Part shown: piece after piece, positions 1 to 8,943 of the stretch
Position numbering within the stretch: the stretch's first letter is position 1
How the letters are laid out: each line of letters starts with the position of its first letter
NCBI RefSeq assembly: GCF_003312875.1
Contig: NZ_CP015163.1
Span: forward strand, 3,410,001 to 3,474,000
Direction: 5' to 3'
DNA from: Amycolatopsis albispora
GTDB lineage: Bacteria > Actinomycetota > Actinomycetes > Mycobacteriales > Pseudonocardiaceae
Length of the DNA: 64,000 nucleotides
The notes under the pieces: model-generated
The model's database searches: none
What the model was told of the DNA's origin: nothing
What the model saw: only the letters and a program-made list of their open reading frames with translations
Translations under genes and position numbers: made by a program

Positions 1-44
1 TGGCCTATCTCGCCAGTTCACCGGCGGCGCTGGCGGCCCAGTGA
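1..44 (+). CDS. 3' end of an unidentified gene (partial)
   Basis: Only the last 13 codons are inside the window (frame 3), ending ...SSPAALAAQ at a TGA (42-44). The TGA overlaps the GTG start of the downstream oxidoreductase in a GTGA arrangement, so the two genes are probably co-transcribed and translationally coupled. In actinomycetes this type of reductase often follows a metal-dependent hydrolase or an oxygenase component, but too little sequence remains to identify the product. Confidence 0.5.
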   Translation, partial: AYLASSPAALAAQ

Positions 45-1072
45 CGCAGCCGAGGTTCCCGCCGGACCTGCGCGGCCGCCCCCGCGCGGACCGGCTGCTG
101 TCCACGCTGAGCGGGGTCGCGGCGGTGTACACGCGGATCAGCCGGGTGAGCGGCCGGTGGCGCCCGCCGGTGGCCGCGGTGGACCGCGACCTGCCGATGG
201 TGGTCGACGAGGCGGAAATGCTCGCCGAGGGCGTGAAAACCCTGCGGCTGCGCCGGATCGACGGCGCGCCGCTGCCTTCGTGGCGGCCCGGCGCACATCT
301 CGACCTGGTCCTGCCGTCCGGCCGCGTCCGGCAGTACTCGTTGTGCGGTAATCCCGGCGACCTGGGCTGGTACCGCATCGCGGTGCGCCGGATCGAGGAC
401 GGGCACGGCGGTTCACGCGAGGTGCACGAAGCGGTGGGCGCCGGCACCCGGGTCACCGTGCGCGGGCCGCGCAACGCCTTTCCCTTCATCAGCGCGGGCA
501 GCTACCAGTTCATCGCGGGCGGCATCGGCATCACGCCGATCCTGCCGATGGTGCACGCCGCCGCGGCGGCCGGTGCCGACTGGCGGCTGGTCTACACCGG
601 CCGCGACCGCGCCTCCATGCCCTTCGCCGATGAACTGTCCACATTGGATACCGACCGGGTGTGGATCCGGCCGGACACCGAGTACGGCATTCCCGCTTCC
701 GGCGCCGAACTGCTGGAGAAGGCACCGGAGGGCGCACACGTGTACTGCTGCGGCCCGATCCCGATGCTCACCTCGGTGCGCACCGACGCGCTGGCGGGCG
801 GGGCCAGGACCGTCCACTTCGAACGGTTCGCCGAGCCGCCGATCGTGGACGGCAAGCCGTTCCTGGTCGAGCTGCGCCGCAGCGGGCGGACGGTGGAGGT
901 GCCAGCCGACCGCTCGGCGCTGGAGGTGATCCGCGCGGTACGGCCGGAGGTCGCCTACTCCTGCCGACAGGGTTTCTGCGGCACCTGCCGCGTGCGCGTG
1001 CTCGACGGCGACCAGGACAGCATGCTGATCTGCACCGACCGCACCACCGGCACCATCGCACTCGACCTCTAG
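41..1072 (+). CDS. PDR/VanB-type ferredoxin reductase (FMN/FAD, NAD(P)H, C-terminal [2Fe-2S])
   Basis: 343 aa. The flavin-binding RQYSL motif lies at about residues 97-101 and the nicotinamide-binding GGIGITP at about 160-166. A plant-type ferredoxin domain closes the protein, with cluster cysteines at about 308, 313, 316 and 331 (C-x4-C-x2-C...C). This is the flavin-NAD-2Fe2S order of phthalate dioxygenase reductases, which pass electrons from NAD(P)H to a partner oxygenase. The partner is probably encoded upstream, outside the window. The GTG start overlaps the upstream stop. The last 4 nt overlap the convergent ATPase gene. About the first 45 residues precede the flavin domain and have no recognisable motif. 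Confidence 0.85.
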   Translation: MTQPRFPPDLRGRPRADRLLSTLSGVAAVYTRISRVSGRWRPPVAAVDRDLPMVVDEAEMLAEGVKTLRLRRIDGAPLPSWRPGAHLDLVLPSGRVRQYSLCGNPGDLGWYRIAVRRIEDGHGGSREVHEAVGAGTRVTVRGPRNAFPFISAGSYQFIAGGIGITPILPMVHAAAAAGADWRLVYTGRDRASMPFADELSTLDTDRVWIRPDTEYGIPASGAELLEKAPEGAHVYCCGPIPMLTSVRTDALAGGARTVHFERFAEPPIVDGKPFLVELRRSGRTVEVPADRSALEVIRAVRPEVAYSCRQGFCGTCRVRVLDGDQDSMLICTDRTTGTIALDL

Positions 1073-2583
1073 CGCAGCGCCGCCAGATCGACCACCTCCC
1101 GCGCCGGGCGGAAGTCGTCCGGTGGCACGCCTTTTGCGGTGCGCAGCCAGCCGACCCGATCCTGCGGCCTGCTCGACTTGCCCGCGGCCAGCAGCAGCGA
1201 GACATAGCAGCCGTAGTCCAGCGAGTACCCGTCATACAGGGTTCCCGGCGCGTTCTCGTCAACCACCCCGCGGCGCAGCAGGTGCAGCAGGCGGGCGTCG
1301 TGGAGGTCGTCGATCGCGGTCCACCGCGACTCCTGCGCCAGCAGGAAGGTCCGGCAGCGGCGGCGGCCGACCACCTCGTCGATCAGCTTGCGCAGCAGCT
1401 CGGCGGCGGCACGGTCGGTCTCGATCGCCTTGCGCTTGTCGCGCAGGTACCAGTCGCGGGCCGCGAGCCGGACGTCGCGGAGGTCGATCGGCTCGTCGTG
1501 CGCGTGCTGCGCGGCCAGCGCGGCGATGTTGATCGCGTCACGCGGCACCCCCTCCGCCGCTCGGGCCAGCTCCCCGAAGGCGTTGGGCCGGAACACCTCC
1601 CGCAAGAATGAGTCCACTTTGGAGGGTGGGTCGGCGAGCATCTTCGCCAGTGGCACCGAAGCGTGGTTGAACAGCAGCTCGGCGAAGAACTCGTCCTGCC
1701 CGGCGGGCTGGTCGTCCAGGCTGACCGCCGTCGCCGCGTCCGCGCCGACCTCGATCCCCAGGTGGTCCCCGTCGGGCAGGCGGCGGCGGAACCGCGACCG
1801 GCGCTCGATCGCGGCGATCTTCACCGTCAGCCCGTTGACCGGCAGCACGCTGCGGCGCAGCAGGTCGGCGAGCAGCGGCTGCAGCTCCAGCGGCAGGCTG
1901 CTCCACTCGTCGAGCAGCACCCAGAGCCGGGCACCGCCCAGCGCGGCGGCGATCCGCTGCAGCGCCCGGCCGAGCGGCCCGAACACCACCCGGTGCCGCT
2001 CGGTCCCGGTGCGGCGCAACGAACTCTCGGCGGTCAGCGCGTCCTTCCGCCGCCCCGACAGCTTCGCCGACGACGACACTTCGAGCCCGGCCTCCGCTTC
2101 GGCCGCCGCGCCGACCTTCGTGGCGCTCTCCACCTCACCGACCACCTCGACCGCGGTGGTGGCCTCGGCCAGCTCATCGAGCGCGGGCAACAGGCGGTGA
2201 TCACCCACCTCGCGCTCGACGGCCAGCGTGAACAGCTCTTCGTGCAGCGCCTCCAGCGTGTCGACCAGCAGCTGCGTGCCACGCAGGTCCGCGCCCAGCT
2301 CGCTGTCCGAGTACAGCCCGCCGGCCGAGCCGATCGTGCGCAGGTCGAGGTAGACCGACAGATCACCGGACCGCGAGGCGAGTTCGTGCAGGTAACGCAG
2401 GGCGTGCGTTTTGCCGGTGCCGCGCCGCCCGTACAGGATCTGGTGGTCGGTCGAGTGCAGCATCGCGGCGAACGAGCCGGCCGCGACGAAGGTCCGGCTC
2501 AGCGTCGCCCGATCCACGCCCTCCGCTCGCCGGGGAATGCGCAACAGCGACTGGTTGAGGTGTGTCTGCCGCGAAGATCCCAT
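1069..2583 (-). CDS. ORC/Cdc6-like AAA ATPase of unknown role
   Basis: 504 aa. Walker A is GRRGTGKT at about residues 52-59 and Walker B is LWVLLDEW at about 220-227, so this is a P-loop NTPase of the STAND/ORC-like type. A charged Glu/Ala/Lys-rich stretch (about 140-185) separates the two motifs. The C-terminal third (about 300-504) has no motif I recognise and may be a winged-helix or effector-type domain. There is no membrane segment. It is divergent from the methyltransferase at 2680 and convergent, with a 4-nt overlap, with the upstream reductase. Similar stand-alone ATPases occur widely in actinomycetes without assigned function. Confidence 0.6.
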   Translation of the reverse strand: MGSSRQTHLNQSLLRIPRRAEGVDRATLSRTFVAAGSFAAMLHSTDHQILYGRRGTGKTHALRYLHELASRSGDLSVYLDLRTIGSAGGLYSDSELGADLRGTQLLVDTLEALHEELFTLAVEREVGDHRLLPALDELAEATTAVEVVGEVESATKVGAAAEAEAGLEVSSSAKLSGRRKDALTAESSLRRTGTERHRVVFGPLGRALQRIAAALGGARLWVLLDEWSSLPLELQPLLADLLRRSVLPVNGLTVKIAAIERRSRFRRRLPDGDHLGIEVGADAATAVSLDDQPAGQDEFFAELLFNHASVPLAKMLADPPSKVDSFLREVFRPNAFGELARAAEGVPRDAINIAALAAQHAHDEPIDLRDVRLAARDWYLRDKRKAIETDRAAAELLRKLIDEVVGRRRCRTFLLAQESRWTAIDDLHDARLLHLLRRGVVDENAPGTLYDGYSLDYGCYVSLLLAAGKSSRPQDRVGWLRTAKGVPPDDFRPAREVVDLAALR

Positions 2584-2666
2584 CCCGTCCAGCCTGCTGG
2601 CAGGCCCGGGCGGGCAACAGCCCCCAGCCGGGTGTCGTCACGGCCCCGCACGGTGGCCGGGCTCGT

Positions 2667-2672
2667 TATAGT
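2667..2672 (+). promoter_or_regulatory. candidate -10 box (TATAGT) for a leaderless transcript
   Basis: TATAGT lies 7 nt upstream of the GTG at 2680. In actinomycetes that spacing puts transcription initiation on or next to the start codon, giving a leaderless mRNA. No convincing -35 box is visible. Confidence 0.4.
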
Positions 2673-2679
2673 CAGGGGG

Positions 2680-3480
2680 GTGATCACCGGCGACTACCGC
2701 TACCCGGACTCCGGCGATCGGGTGACGGCCTCGTTCATCGGCCACCACGAGCCGTTTCCCGGCTACTGGGTGGCCAGCGAGCGCCTGGCGCTGGAGCGCC
2801 TCGTCGAACAGCTCGAAACCGGGCCACGCGAGCGGGTGCGCGCGCTGGACGCGGGCTGCGGTGACGGACGGCTGCTGCCGTGGCTCAGCGAGCTGGCCGC
2901 GACGATCACCGCCATCGACCCCGATCCGTCGCGGCTGGACGCGGCCCGCGGCAAGAGCGGCGAACTGGTGCCGGGCACCAAGATCACCTACACCGTCGCG
3001 GACACCTCGGGCGTCGGCGGCGGGCCGTACGACCTCCTCCTGGCCAACCACGTGATCCAGCACGTGCCGACCGGCGCGGTCGGCACGATCCTGCGGGACC
3101 TGGCCGCGCTCGCCGCCCCCGATGGCGCGCTGGTGCTGTGCTACAGCCGGTCGCCGGTCGGCCGCGGTGCCTACTCGCTCGACCGGCTGGTCGGCGGGCG
3201 CAGTACGTCGGAGCCGATCGACCGGGCGCGGTTCGACCAGATCGTCGCCGGTCCCGGCCTGCCGGACACGCTGCCGGTCCGCCTGCTCGACCCGGCGGAG
3301 GTGCGGGCGGAGGCCGCCGAGGCGGGCTGGCGGCTCGACTGGGAGTGGACCTACCACGTGCTGGACGACCTCGCCGGGCTCGACGCGCACGGCGACCGCG
3401 ACGAACTGGTCAACGAATCCCCGTTGCTGGCCAAGGAAGTCGGCCGCGACACGGTGAACCTGTTCCGCCTGGCCGGCTGA
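2680..3480 (+). CDS. class I SAM-dependent methyltransferase
   Basis: 266 aa. SAM-binding motif I is DAGCGDGR at about residues 57-64, followed by an acidic post-I position (AIDPDPSRL, about 77-85) and a motif resembling LLANHVIQHVP (about 118). These are typical of Rossmann-fold small-molecule methyltransferases; the substrate cannot be read from the sequence. The reading frame stays open far upstream inside the antisense ATPase gene. The GTG at 2680 is preferred because it lies just after a good -10 box and the protein then has normal family length. One nucleotide separates its stop from the next gene, so the pair is probably an operon. Confidence 0.75.
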   Translation: MITGDYRYPDSGDRVTASFIGHHEPFPGYWVASERLALERLVEQLETGPRERVRALDAGCGDGRLLPWLSELAATITAIDPDPSRLDAARGKSGELVPGTKITYTVADTSGVGGGPYDLLLANHVIQHVPTGAVGTILRDLAALAAPDGALVLCYSRSPVGRGAYSLDRLVGGRSTSEPIDRARFDQIVAGPGLPDTLPVRLLDPAEVRAEAAEAGWRLDWEWTYHVLDDLAGLDAHGDRDELVNESPLLAKEVGRDTVNLFRLAG

Positions 3481-3481
3481 G

Positions 3482-4717
3482 ATGACCGAGTGGCCGCCCG
3501 GGGCGACGCGGAACAAGCTGCTGCTTTCCTTCGCCTGGCCGGTGCCGATGAGCACGGCCGAAGCGGAGGCCGTCTTCCGGCCCGGCCGCGGGCTGCTCGA
3601 ACCGCTCGGCGGGCGGGTCGGCACCGAATGGTCCGTCGCCGAAGGCTTCCTGACCTCACACGGCGAGCCGCCGGACCGCTACCGGTTCACCGTCCCGCTG
3701 GCCATCGGCGAAGGCGACTCGTCCCTCCCTTGTGGACTGACCGTCACCTGGCATCCCGCGTACCACGCGATGACGCTGCTCGTCACCGCGACGATCTCCG
3801 GTCGTGGCGAGGTGCTCGAAACGTCCGATGTGGACCGCACCATCGCGATCCTGCACAGCCTGCACCACCGCCGGTCCGAGCCGTCCGGGCTGCTGCACGG
3901 CCGGTACCGGGACGAGCGGTACCCGTCGCTGCGGTCCGCCGTCGAGCGCGCCTTCGGCGAACTGGTCGACGGGTGCGGAGTGCGTGAGTCGCTGGACCGC
4001 AACGGCTGGTGTGTCGAACTGCGCGGGTACGACGGCCGGCCGCCGGACGCCACCGTGGCCGCCGACCCGCGCCCGTTCTACGGCCTGGCACACGGCGACG
4101 AGGGCTGGCGGTTTGTGCCGCGGGAGGTCGCGCGGCAGTCGCTCGGCGAGGCGTGGGGCACGCGCTCGTTCGTCGCCATGTACCCGGTTTCGGCCGGGAT
4201 CGTCTGCCTCAACAACAAGGGCACGGTGTACTCGGCACACCAGACCGAGCTGGCGCGGCGGTACTTCGGCAAGGCGGAACCGTACTTCGAGCTGGACACC
4301 GAGATCGGCGGGCTCGACCACGGCGGGCTGCTGGTGCTGGAACGGGTGCTGATCCGGATGGCGCTGGCGCACCAGTGGCTGCACCGGGCGCAGCGGGAAC
4401 TCGCCGAGGCCGCCGACGAGTCGCGGGCGGTGAACCGGCACCGCCTGCTGCGCGGCTCGCTCGACGACATCCTGCAGATGCTGAACTCCGTGCTGCCGCC
4501 CGAAGTCGACTCGCTGGAACGGCGGCTGATCACGAACATGGGCGTCGAGCGCATCGTGCGCCAGCTCGACCGGCAGGCGGAGGCGATGGACGAGGAAACC
4601 CGGTACGCCTACGAAAGCACGGTCAGCAACCGCGTCACGCGGCTCACCGTGGTGACCGTCATCCTCACCGTGGTCACCATCGTGCTGGGCATCCTGCAGG
4701 TCGTCTTCACCGTGTGA
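3482..4717 (+). CDS. unknown protein with a C-terminal membrane anchor
   Basis: 411 aa, not recognised. It is soluble for most of its length and ends in a single hydrophobic helix (about residues 389-409, TVVTVILTVVTIVLGILQVV) preceded by a helical, charged segment (about 325-385). This tail-anchored layout is loosely like CorA-type or toxin/effector proteins, but I see no metal-channel GMN motif. The start follows the methyltransferase stop by 1 nt. A strong palindromic repeat closes the operon at 4732-4782. Function unknown. Confidence 0.6.
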   Translation: MTEWPPGATRNKLLLSFAWPVPMSTAEAEAVFRPGRGLLEPLGGRVGTEWSVAEGFLTSHGEPPDRYRFTVPLAIGEGDSSLPCGLTVTWHPAYHAMTLLVTATISGRGEVLETSDVDRTIAILHSLHHRRSEPSGLLHGRYRDERYPSLRSAVERAFGELVDGCGVRESLDRNGWCVELRGYDGRPPDATVAADPRPFYGLAHGDEGWRFVPREVARQSLGEAWGTRSFVAMYPVSAGIVCLNNKGTVYSAHQTELARRYFGKAEPYFELDTEIGGLDHGGLLVLERVLIRMALAHQWLHRAQRELAEAADESRAVNRHRLLRGSLDDILQMLNSVLPPEVDSLERRLITNMGVERIVRQLDRQAEAMDEETRYAYESTVSNRVTRLTVVTVILTVVTIVLGILQVVFTV

Positions 4718-4731
4718 CGCGGCCCCCTTGG

Positions 4732-4782
4732 ACACGAATGTGGCTTTCGGGGCGGAAAACGCCCCGAAAGCCACATTCGTGT
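4732..4782. repeat. palindromic repeat, copy 1
   Basis: Perfect 23-bp inverted repeat (4732-4754 and 4760-4782) with a 5-nt loop GAAAA. The arm carries the family core GAATGTGGCTTTC. It lies between two convergent genes and could end transcription in both directions, although no T-tract follows. Related copies are at 14351/15650, 22076, 35569, 41617 and 41715. Confidence 0.9.
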
Positions 4783-4796
4783 TCTCCCCCGGCCGC

Positions 4797-5006
4797 TCAG
4801 TCGGCGCGCTTCCGCTTCCGCCGCGCCATGTCGGCGAGCACCAGCGCCCCGCCGGTCAGCGCCATCACCACGCTCACCGGGATGTGCGCCCACGACGGCA
4901 GGACGTGCAGCTGCACGAACCAGCTCATCGACGAGCTTTCCGCCACCCGGTTGATGAAACCCCCGACCCCCTGCACCACCAGGATGATGCCGAGCACCTC
5001 GATCAT
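4797..5006 (-). CDS. small membrane protein, 69 aa
   Basis: Two hydrophobic segments (about residues 3-20 and 40-58) flank an amphipathic loop, and the C-terminus is strongly basic (ARRKRKRAD), which should face the cytoplasm. The ATG overlaps the stop of the upstream gene (ATGA at 5003-5006), so the two are a translationally coupled pair, possibly subunits of one membrane complex. I do not recognise the family. Confidence 0.65.
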   Translation of the reverse strand: MIEVLGIILVVQGVGGFINRVAESSSMSWFVQLHVLPSWAHIPVSVVMALTGGALVLADMARRKRKRAD

Positions 5007-5593
5007 CGCTGTACCCCTTCCCGAGATCCCGTCGAAGAAACCAGCTGCCACAACGGCCCGAACACCAGCCAGAGACCGGCGATCCAGCCCAGCCGCGGCA
5101 GCCACGCCCCGCCGCCCGACCACAACGCGGTGGTCCGCGCCGGCGTGCCGACCACCAGGATCAGCACCCCCAGCACCGCCGCCGCGAGCACGCAGGCGAG
5201 CACGCACTTGCCCCACTCACGCCATTCGTGCCGCAACCGCTCCGCCCCGCCGCGCTTGACCGGCGGCGGGCCGTCGGCGAACCGGTGCGCGAACCGCACG
5301 TCCGCCCAGCGGATCATGCTGGGCCCGAACACCACGCTGAAGCCCAGGTAGAGCGCCGCCAGCCCGTGCGTCCACGACGCCTGCCCGCCCCCGGCGAGAT
5401 CGACCATGGTGGCGACCAGCACCACCACGTCGATCAGCGGTGTCATCGCCAGCAGCACCACGCTCGTCCGCCGCAGCCTGAGCAGGTAGCGCGCCACCAG
5501 CCCGGCCGCGATGAACACCCAGAACCCGATCTCCCCCGCCGCGACCACCGCCGCCATCGGGTTGTCCCGGACGAAATCCAGCACCTCGTTCAT
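5003..5593 (-). CDS. multi-pass membrane protein, unknown function
   Basis: 196 aa with about five hydrophobic segments: residues about 14-34, 42-60, 70-88, 125-145 and 158-180. A polar basic loop (about 95-122) lies between TM3 and TM4. There is no catalytic motif or signal peptide. It forms a two-gene operon with the 69-aa protein downstream and is divergent from the histidine kinase at 5696, about 100 bp away. The kinase could control this pair, which is inference from position only. Confidence 0.65.
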   Translation of the reverse strand: MNEVLDFVRDNPMAAVVAAGEIGFWVFIAAGLVARYLLRLRRTSVVLLAMTPLIDVVVLVATMVDLAGGGQASWTHGLAALYLGFSVVFGPSMIRWADVRFAHRFADGPPPVKRGGAERLRHEWREWGKCVLACVLAAAVLGVLILVVGTPARTTALWSGGGAWLPRLGWIAGLWLVFGPLWQLVSSTGSREGVQR

Positions 5594-5695
5594 GGCACCC
5601 AGCCTGCGGCCGCCGTCCGCGCCAGCGCGTCGCCGAAGGGCAGGACCGGCCGTCATCACTTCGGAGGACGAACGGGCTTCACGCGGTGTGCTGTG

Positions 5696-6886
5696 ATGGT
5701 CCACGTGCGACTGGACTACCGCCGGCTGCCGCCGTTCACCCAGGACGTCGGCATCGCCCTGCTCTACTTCGCCGGCGGCACGGTGCTCTACCTGTCCGGC
5801 ATCTACCCGATCTTCGGCGAGCCGACCCACCTGATCTGGACGCGGTTCCTGCTGCTCGGCGCGGTGTGCGCGCTGCAACTGCTGCGCCGCCGCACGCCGG
5901 GCGTGGCACTGCTGCTGGCGGCCGTCCCGTTTGCCGTCGACCTCTCCCTCGGCATGTCCGCGCCGATCCTGATCGCCTTCTCCGACCACCTCTACGCGGC
6001 CACGCTCTACGGCTCGCGATGGCTCAGCCGCACCATGATCGGGCTCGCCGCGACCAGCACCATCGGCGCCGTGGTGATCGCGCTGATCGTCGCCGACGAC
6101 TGGCGCACCGCGGTGCTGGCGGCGGTCGCCGCGGTGCCGTTCATCATCACGCCGGTGTGGTGGGCGTCGAACGTCCGCACCCACCGGGAAATCGCGCTCA
6201 AGGAACGCGCCAACGCCGCGCAGCTGGCCAGGATCGCCGAACTGGACCGCAACGCGGCGGTCGCCGCCGAACGCGCGCGCATGGCCCGCGACCTGCACGA
6301 CGTGATCGCCGGGCACCTGTCCGCCATCGCCATCCAGTCCGAGGCCGCGCTGTCCATCGCCGACGGCGCCAAGCCGGAAACCATGCGCACCGTGCTGGAA
6401 TCGGTGCGCGGCAACAGCGTCGACGCACTGGAGGAGATGCGCGCGATGATCGGCCTGCTGCGCTCGCACGGGGTCGGCGAGGACGAGACCACCGCGCCGG
6501 CGCGTCTCGGTGAACTGTCCAAACTGGTCGAATCGGCGCGCACGAGCGGGGTGTCGGTGACCGTGGCCAACGAACTCGACCCGGCGGTCGCGCTGCCCGC
6601 GGTGGTCGACCTCACCGCGTACCGCATCGCCCAGGAGGCGCTGACCAACGCGGTCAAGCACGCCCCTGGCACCTCGGCCGCGGTGTGCGTCCGGCTCGAC
6701 GGCAAGATCCTCACCGTGGAAGTCACCAACGAGCTGACCACCAGCCACCGCACCTCGGACACCGGGCACGGCCTGCTGAACATGCGTGAGCGGGCGCAGG
6801 CCGTCGGGGGTTCCTTCACCGCGGGCCCGGCCGCGCCCGGCTGGCGCGTGTTCGCCGCGCTGCCGATCGGAGGGCAGGCCGGATGA
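5696..6886 (+). CDS. NarL/DesK-type sensor histidine kinase
   Basis: 396 aa. About five N-terminal membrane segments occupy residues 18-158. They are followed by a HisKA_3 dimerisation domain with the phospho-acceptor His at about 201 (ARDLHDVIAGHL), then a HATPase_c domain containing QEALTNAVKH and GHGLLNMRER. This layout is usual for actinobacterial kinases paired with LuxR-type regulators, and the partner follows with an ATGA overlap. The input signal is unknown. A GTG one codon earlier (5693) is an equally possible start, and no close ribosome binding site distinguishes them. Confidence 0.9.
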   Translation: MVHVRLDYRRLPPFTQDVGIALLYFAGGTVLYLSGIYPIFGEPTHLIWTRFLLLGAVCALQLLRRRTPGVALLLAAVPFAVDLSLGMSAPILIAFSDHLYAATLYGSRWLSRTMIGLAATSTIGAVVIALIVADDWRTAVLAAVAAVPFIITPVWWASNVRTHREIALKERANAAQLARIAELDRNAAVAAERARMARDLHDVIAGHLSAIAIQSEAALSIADGAKPETMRTVLESVRGNSVDALEEMRAMIGLLRSHGVGEDETTAPARLGELSKLVESARTSGVSVTVANELDPAVALPAVVDLTAYRIAQEALTNAVKHAPGTSAAVCVRLDGKILTVEVTNELTTSHRTSDTGHGLLNMRERAQAVGGSFTAGPAAPGWRVFAALPIGGQAG

Positions 6887-7536
6887 GCATCCGCGTTCTG
6901 GTCGCCGACGACCACGGCGCCATCCGCGCCGGGCTGGTGATGATCCTGGACAACGCCGAGGGCATCGAGGTGGTCGGCGAAGCGGCCGACGGCGCCACCG
7001 CGGTCCGGCAGGCCAGGGTGCTGCGCCCGGACGTCACGCTGATGGACGTGCGCATGCCGGGCGTCGACGGCATCGCGGCCACCCGCGAGCTCGTCGCCGA
7101 GCAGCTCGGCCAGGTCCTCGTGCTGACCACCTTCGACCTCGACGAGTACGTGTTCGCGGCGTTGCGCGCGGGCGCGGCGGGATTCCTGCTCAAGTCGGTC
7201 GAGGCGGTGCGCCTGGTGGAGGCGGTCCGGCTGGTGCACGCCGGGGAGGGCGTGCTCGCGCCGCAGATCACCCGCAAGCTGATCAGCGCCTTCGCCGCCA
7301 CCGAGCCGCCGCGTGCCGAACCGGCGGTGCCGTCCGGGCTGGCCGAGCTGACCGACCGCGAACGCGAGGTGCTCGCCTGCCTCGGCGAGGGCCTCTCGAA
7401 CGCGCAGATCGCGAGCAGGCTGTTCATCGGCGAGACCACGGTGAAAACACATGTGTCGCGGGTGCTGACCAAACTGGACCTGCGCTCGCGGGTGCAGGCG
7501 GCGATCGTGGCGCAGGAAGCGGGGGTGGGCCGGTGA
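6883..7536 (+). CDS. LuxR/NarL-family response regulator
   Basis: 217 aa. The receiver domain has acidic residues D9-D10 and phospho-acceptor D55 (LMDVRMPG), a conserved Thr (TTFDLDEY) and Lys (LLKSV). A C-terminal HTH (LTDREREVL...TTVKTHVSRVL) occupies about residues 150-195. It is the cognate partner of the overlapping kinase gene (ATGA at 6883) and should bind DNA as a phosphorylated dimer. Its stop overlaps the GTG start of the amidohydrolase (GTGA), so all three proteins are translated from one message. Confidence 0.93.
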   Translation: MSIRVLVADDHGAIRAGLVMILDNAEGIEVVGEAADGATAVRQARVLRPDVTLMDVRMPGVDGIAATRELVAEQLGQVLVLTTFDLDEYVFAALRAGAAGFLLKSVEAVRLVEAVRLVHAGEGVLAPQITRKLISAFAATEPPRAEPAVPSGLAELTDREREVLACLGEGLSNAQIASRLFIGETTVKTHVSRVLTKLDLRSRVQAAIVAQEAGVGR

Positions 7537-8366
7537 ACCGGTTCGACACGCACCACCACCTGTGGAGCCGGGCAGGCATCGAGCGCGGCGACTACCCGTG
7601 GATGCCGCCGGACGGGCCGCTGCCGGAGGAGTACCTGCCGGACCGGCTGGCGCCGGAGCTGAGCGCGGCCGGGGTGACCGGCACCATCGTCGTGCAGGCC
7701 GCGCCGAGCGTCGCCGAGACCCGCTGGTTGCTCGACCTGGCCGCGAACACCGGCTTCATGCTCGGCGTGACCGGCTGGCTACCGCTCGACCGGCCGGACG
7801 CGCTACCCGAGCTGGCCGCCGACCCGTACTTCCTCGGTGTGCGGCCGATGCTGCAGGACCTGCCCGACGACCACTGGATCGGCAGGCCGGAGGTCCGCGA
7901 CGGCCTGCGGGCGCTCGCCGAGGCCGGGGTGCGGTTCGAGGCACTGACCTTCACCCGGCACCTGCCGACGCTGTACGCCGTGCTCAGCGAGCTGCCCGAG
8001 CTGACCGTGGTGCTCGACCACCTGTCGAAACCCCGCTACGACTGGGAAGCCGACGCCGAATGGCGGACCTGGTTGCGCAGGCTGGCCGAACTGCCGAACA
8101 CCTGGTGCAAGTTGTCCGGCCTGCGCACCGAAGTGGCCGCCGACACGCCGGTCGAGCGGTTTGTCCCTTATGCCGCCTTCGCCTTCGAGACCTTCGGGGA
8201 GGACCGGGTGCTGTTCGGCAGCGACTGGCCGGTCTGCCGTCTTCGTGGTGAATACGGCGAGATCGTCCGGTTCACCGAGCAGCTCGTGGCGGCGGCCGGA
8301 CTGGGCGACACCAACGGGTTCTGGCGGGCCAACGGCGAGCGGTGCTATGGCGTCCGGGTCCCGTGA
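7533..8366 (+). CDS. amidohydrolase-2 family hydrolase (sugar lactonase/fuconolactonase-like)
   Basis: 277 aa TIM-barrel metal-dependent hydrolase. The N-terminal motif THHHLW (about residues 5-10) and the C-terminal LFGSDWPV place it in the amidohydrolase-2 family. Members close to this length hydrolyse lactones of L-rhamnonate, L-fuconate or related acids, or dicarboxylate lactones. The GTG start overlaps the response-regulator stop, so it is the third gene of the two-component operon. No sugar transporter or dehydrogenase adjoins it, so the substrate is uncertain. Confidence 0.75.
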   Translation: MNRFDTHHHLWSRAGIERGDYPWMPPDGPLPEEYLPDRLAPELSAAGVTGTIVVQAAPSVAETRWLLDLAANTGFMLGVTGWLPLDRPDALPELAADPYFLGVRPMLQDLPDDHWIGRPEVRDGLRALAEAGVRFEALTFTRHLPTLYAVLSELPELTVVLDHLSKPRYDWEADAEWRTWLRRLAELPNTWCKLSGLRTEVAADTPVERFVPYAAFAFETFGEDRVLFGSDWPVCRLRGEYGEIVRFTEQLVAAAGLGDTNGFWRANGERCYGVRVP

Positions 8367-8943
8367 CAGCCCGCAATCCCTTCTTTTTTCTTGCCGAACC
8401 TCGGCGGCGGGCACGGAGCGTGACATAACCCACGCCGAACCGGTGCCGCGGGCGGTCCGAAGCCCGGCCCCGGTCGCCGCGCGACTCGATGTTTAACCGA
8501 ATTTTTCGTTGCCCACCAGGGAATTTGTCGGCAAACCGGGTAATCCGGCCGACCGGCAGGCCCGGTCGTTTTTAGTCACGGCCCGCCTTCCCCGGGATAA
8601 CGGTTCAAAATTCAGCTCTGAACGAACACGGATTCCCCCGGGCGTTTCGGCCACCGGAACCAGCCACCCGCGTCGCTCGTCGAAAACGCTCTGACCTGCG
8701 GAAACACCACCTGCCGTCACCGGCTGTTCCGGCTGCCAGTGGCCACTTGCGACATCCGGGGTAATTCGGCGTGACACACCTCCCACGGAGATGGGAACAC
8801 TTGCGGCTCGCGAAACGTCTGCAAGAGTAGAAGCAGCGAACACCGAGGAGCCGGAGACGCCCCGTCGCCGGATAAGTACCGGAGTGGTCGCGGCTGGATC
8901 GATGGCATCGGCCCCGCCGATGCCGGGACGGAGGGAGACTCCC
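8367..8943. other. 577-bp intergenic region upstream of the zinc-ribbon gene
   Basis: No convincing gene on either strand. It contains the least GC-rich patches of this part of the window (for example around 8380-8390 and 8495-8515) and several short imperfect palindromes, but no riboswitch or RNA gene I can identify. It may hold a long 5' leader and the promoter of the 60-aa gene at 8944. Confidence 0.5.

Noticed and set aside
1663..3480. 605-aa open frame that includes the methyltransferase
   Set aside because: The first 339 codons run antisense through the ATPase gene and have the Arg/Gln/His-rich composition of a shadow frame; methyltransferase character begins only at about 2680.
4732..4782. 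GAATGTGGC hairpins as ordinary Rho-independent terminators
   Set aside because: No T-tract follows any copy, and the arm sequence itself is conserved between copies. Termination may be a side effect, so they are called repeats.
8367..8943. Riboswitch or small RNA in the gap before the zinc-ribbon gene
   Set aside because: I looked for cobalamin, SAM, c-di-AMP and similar conserved cores and saw none I could support.
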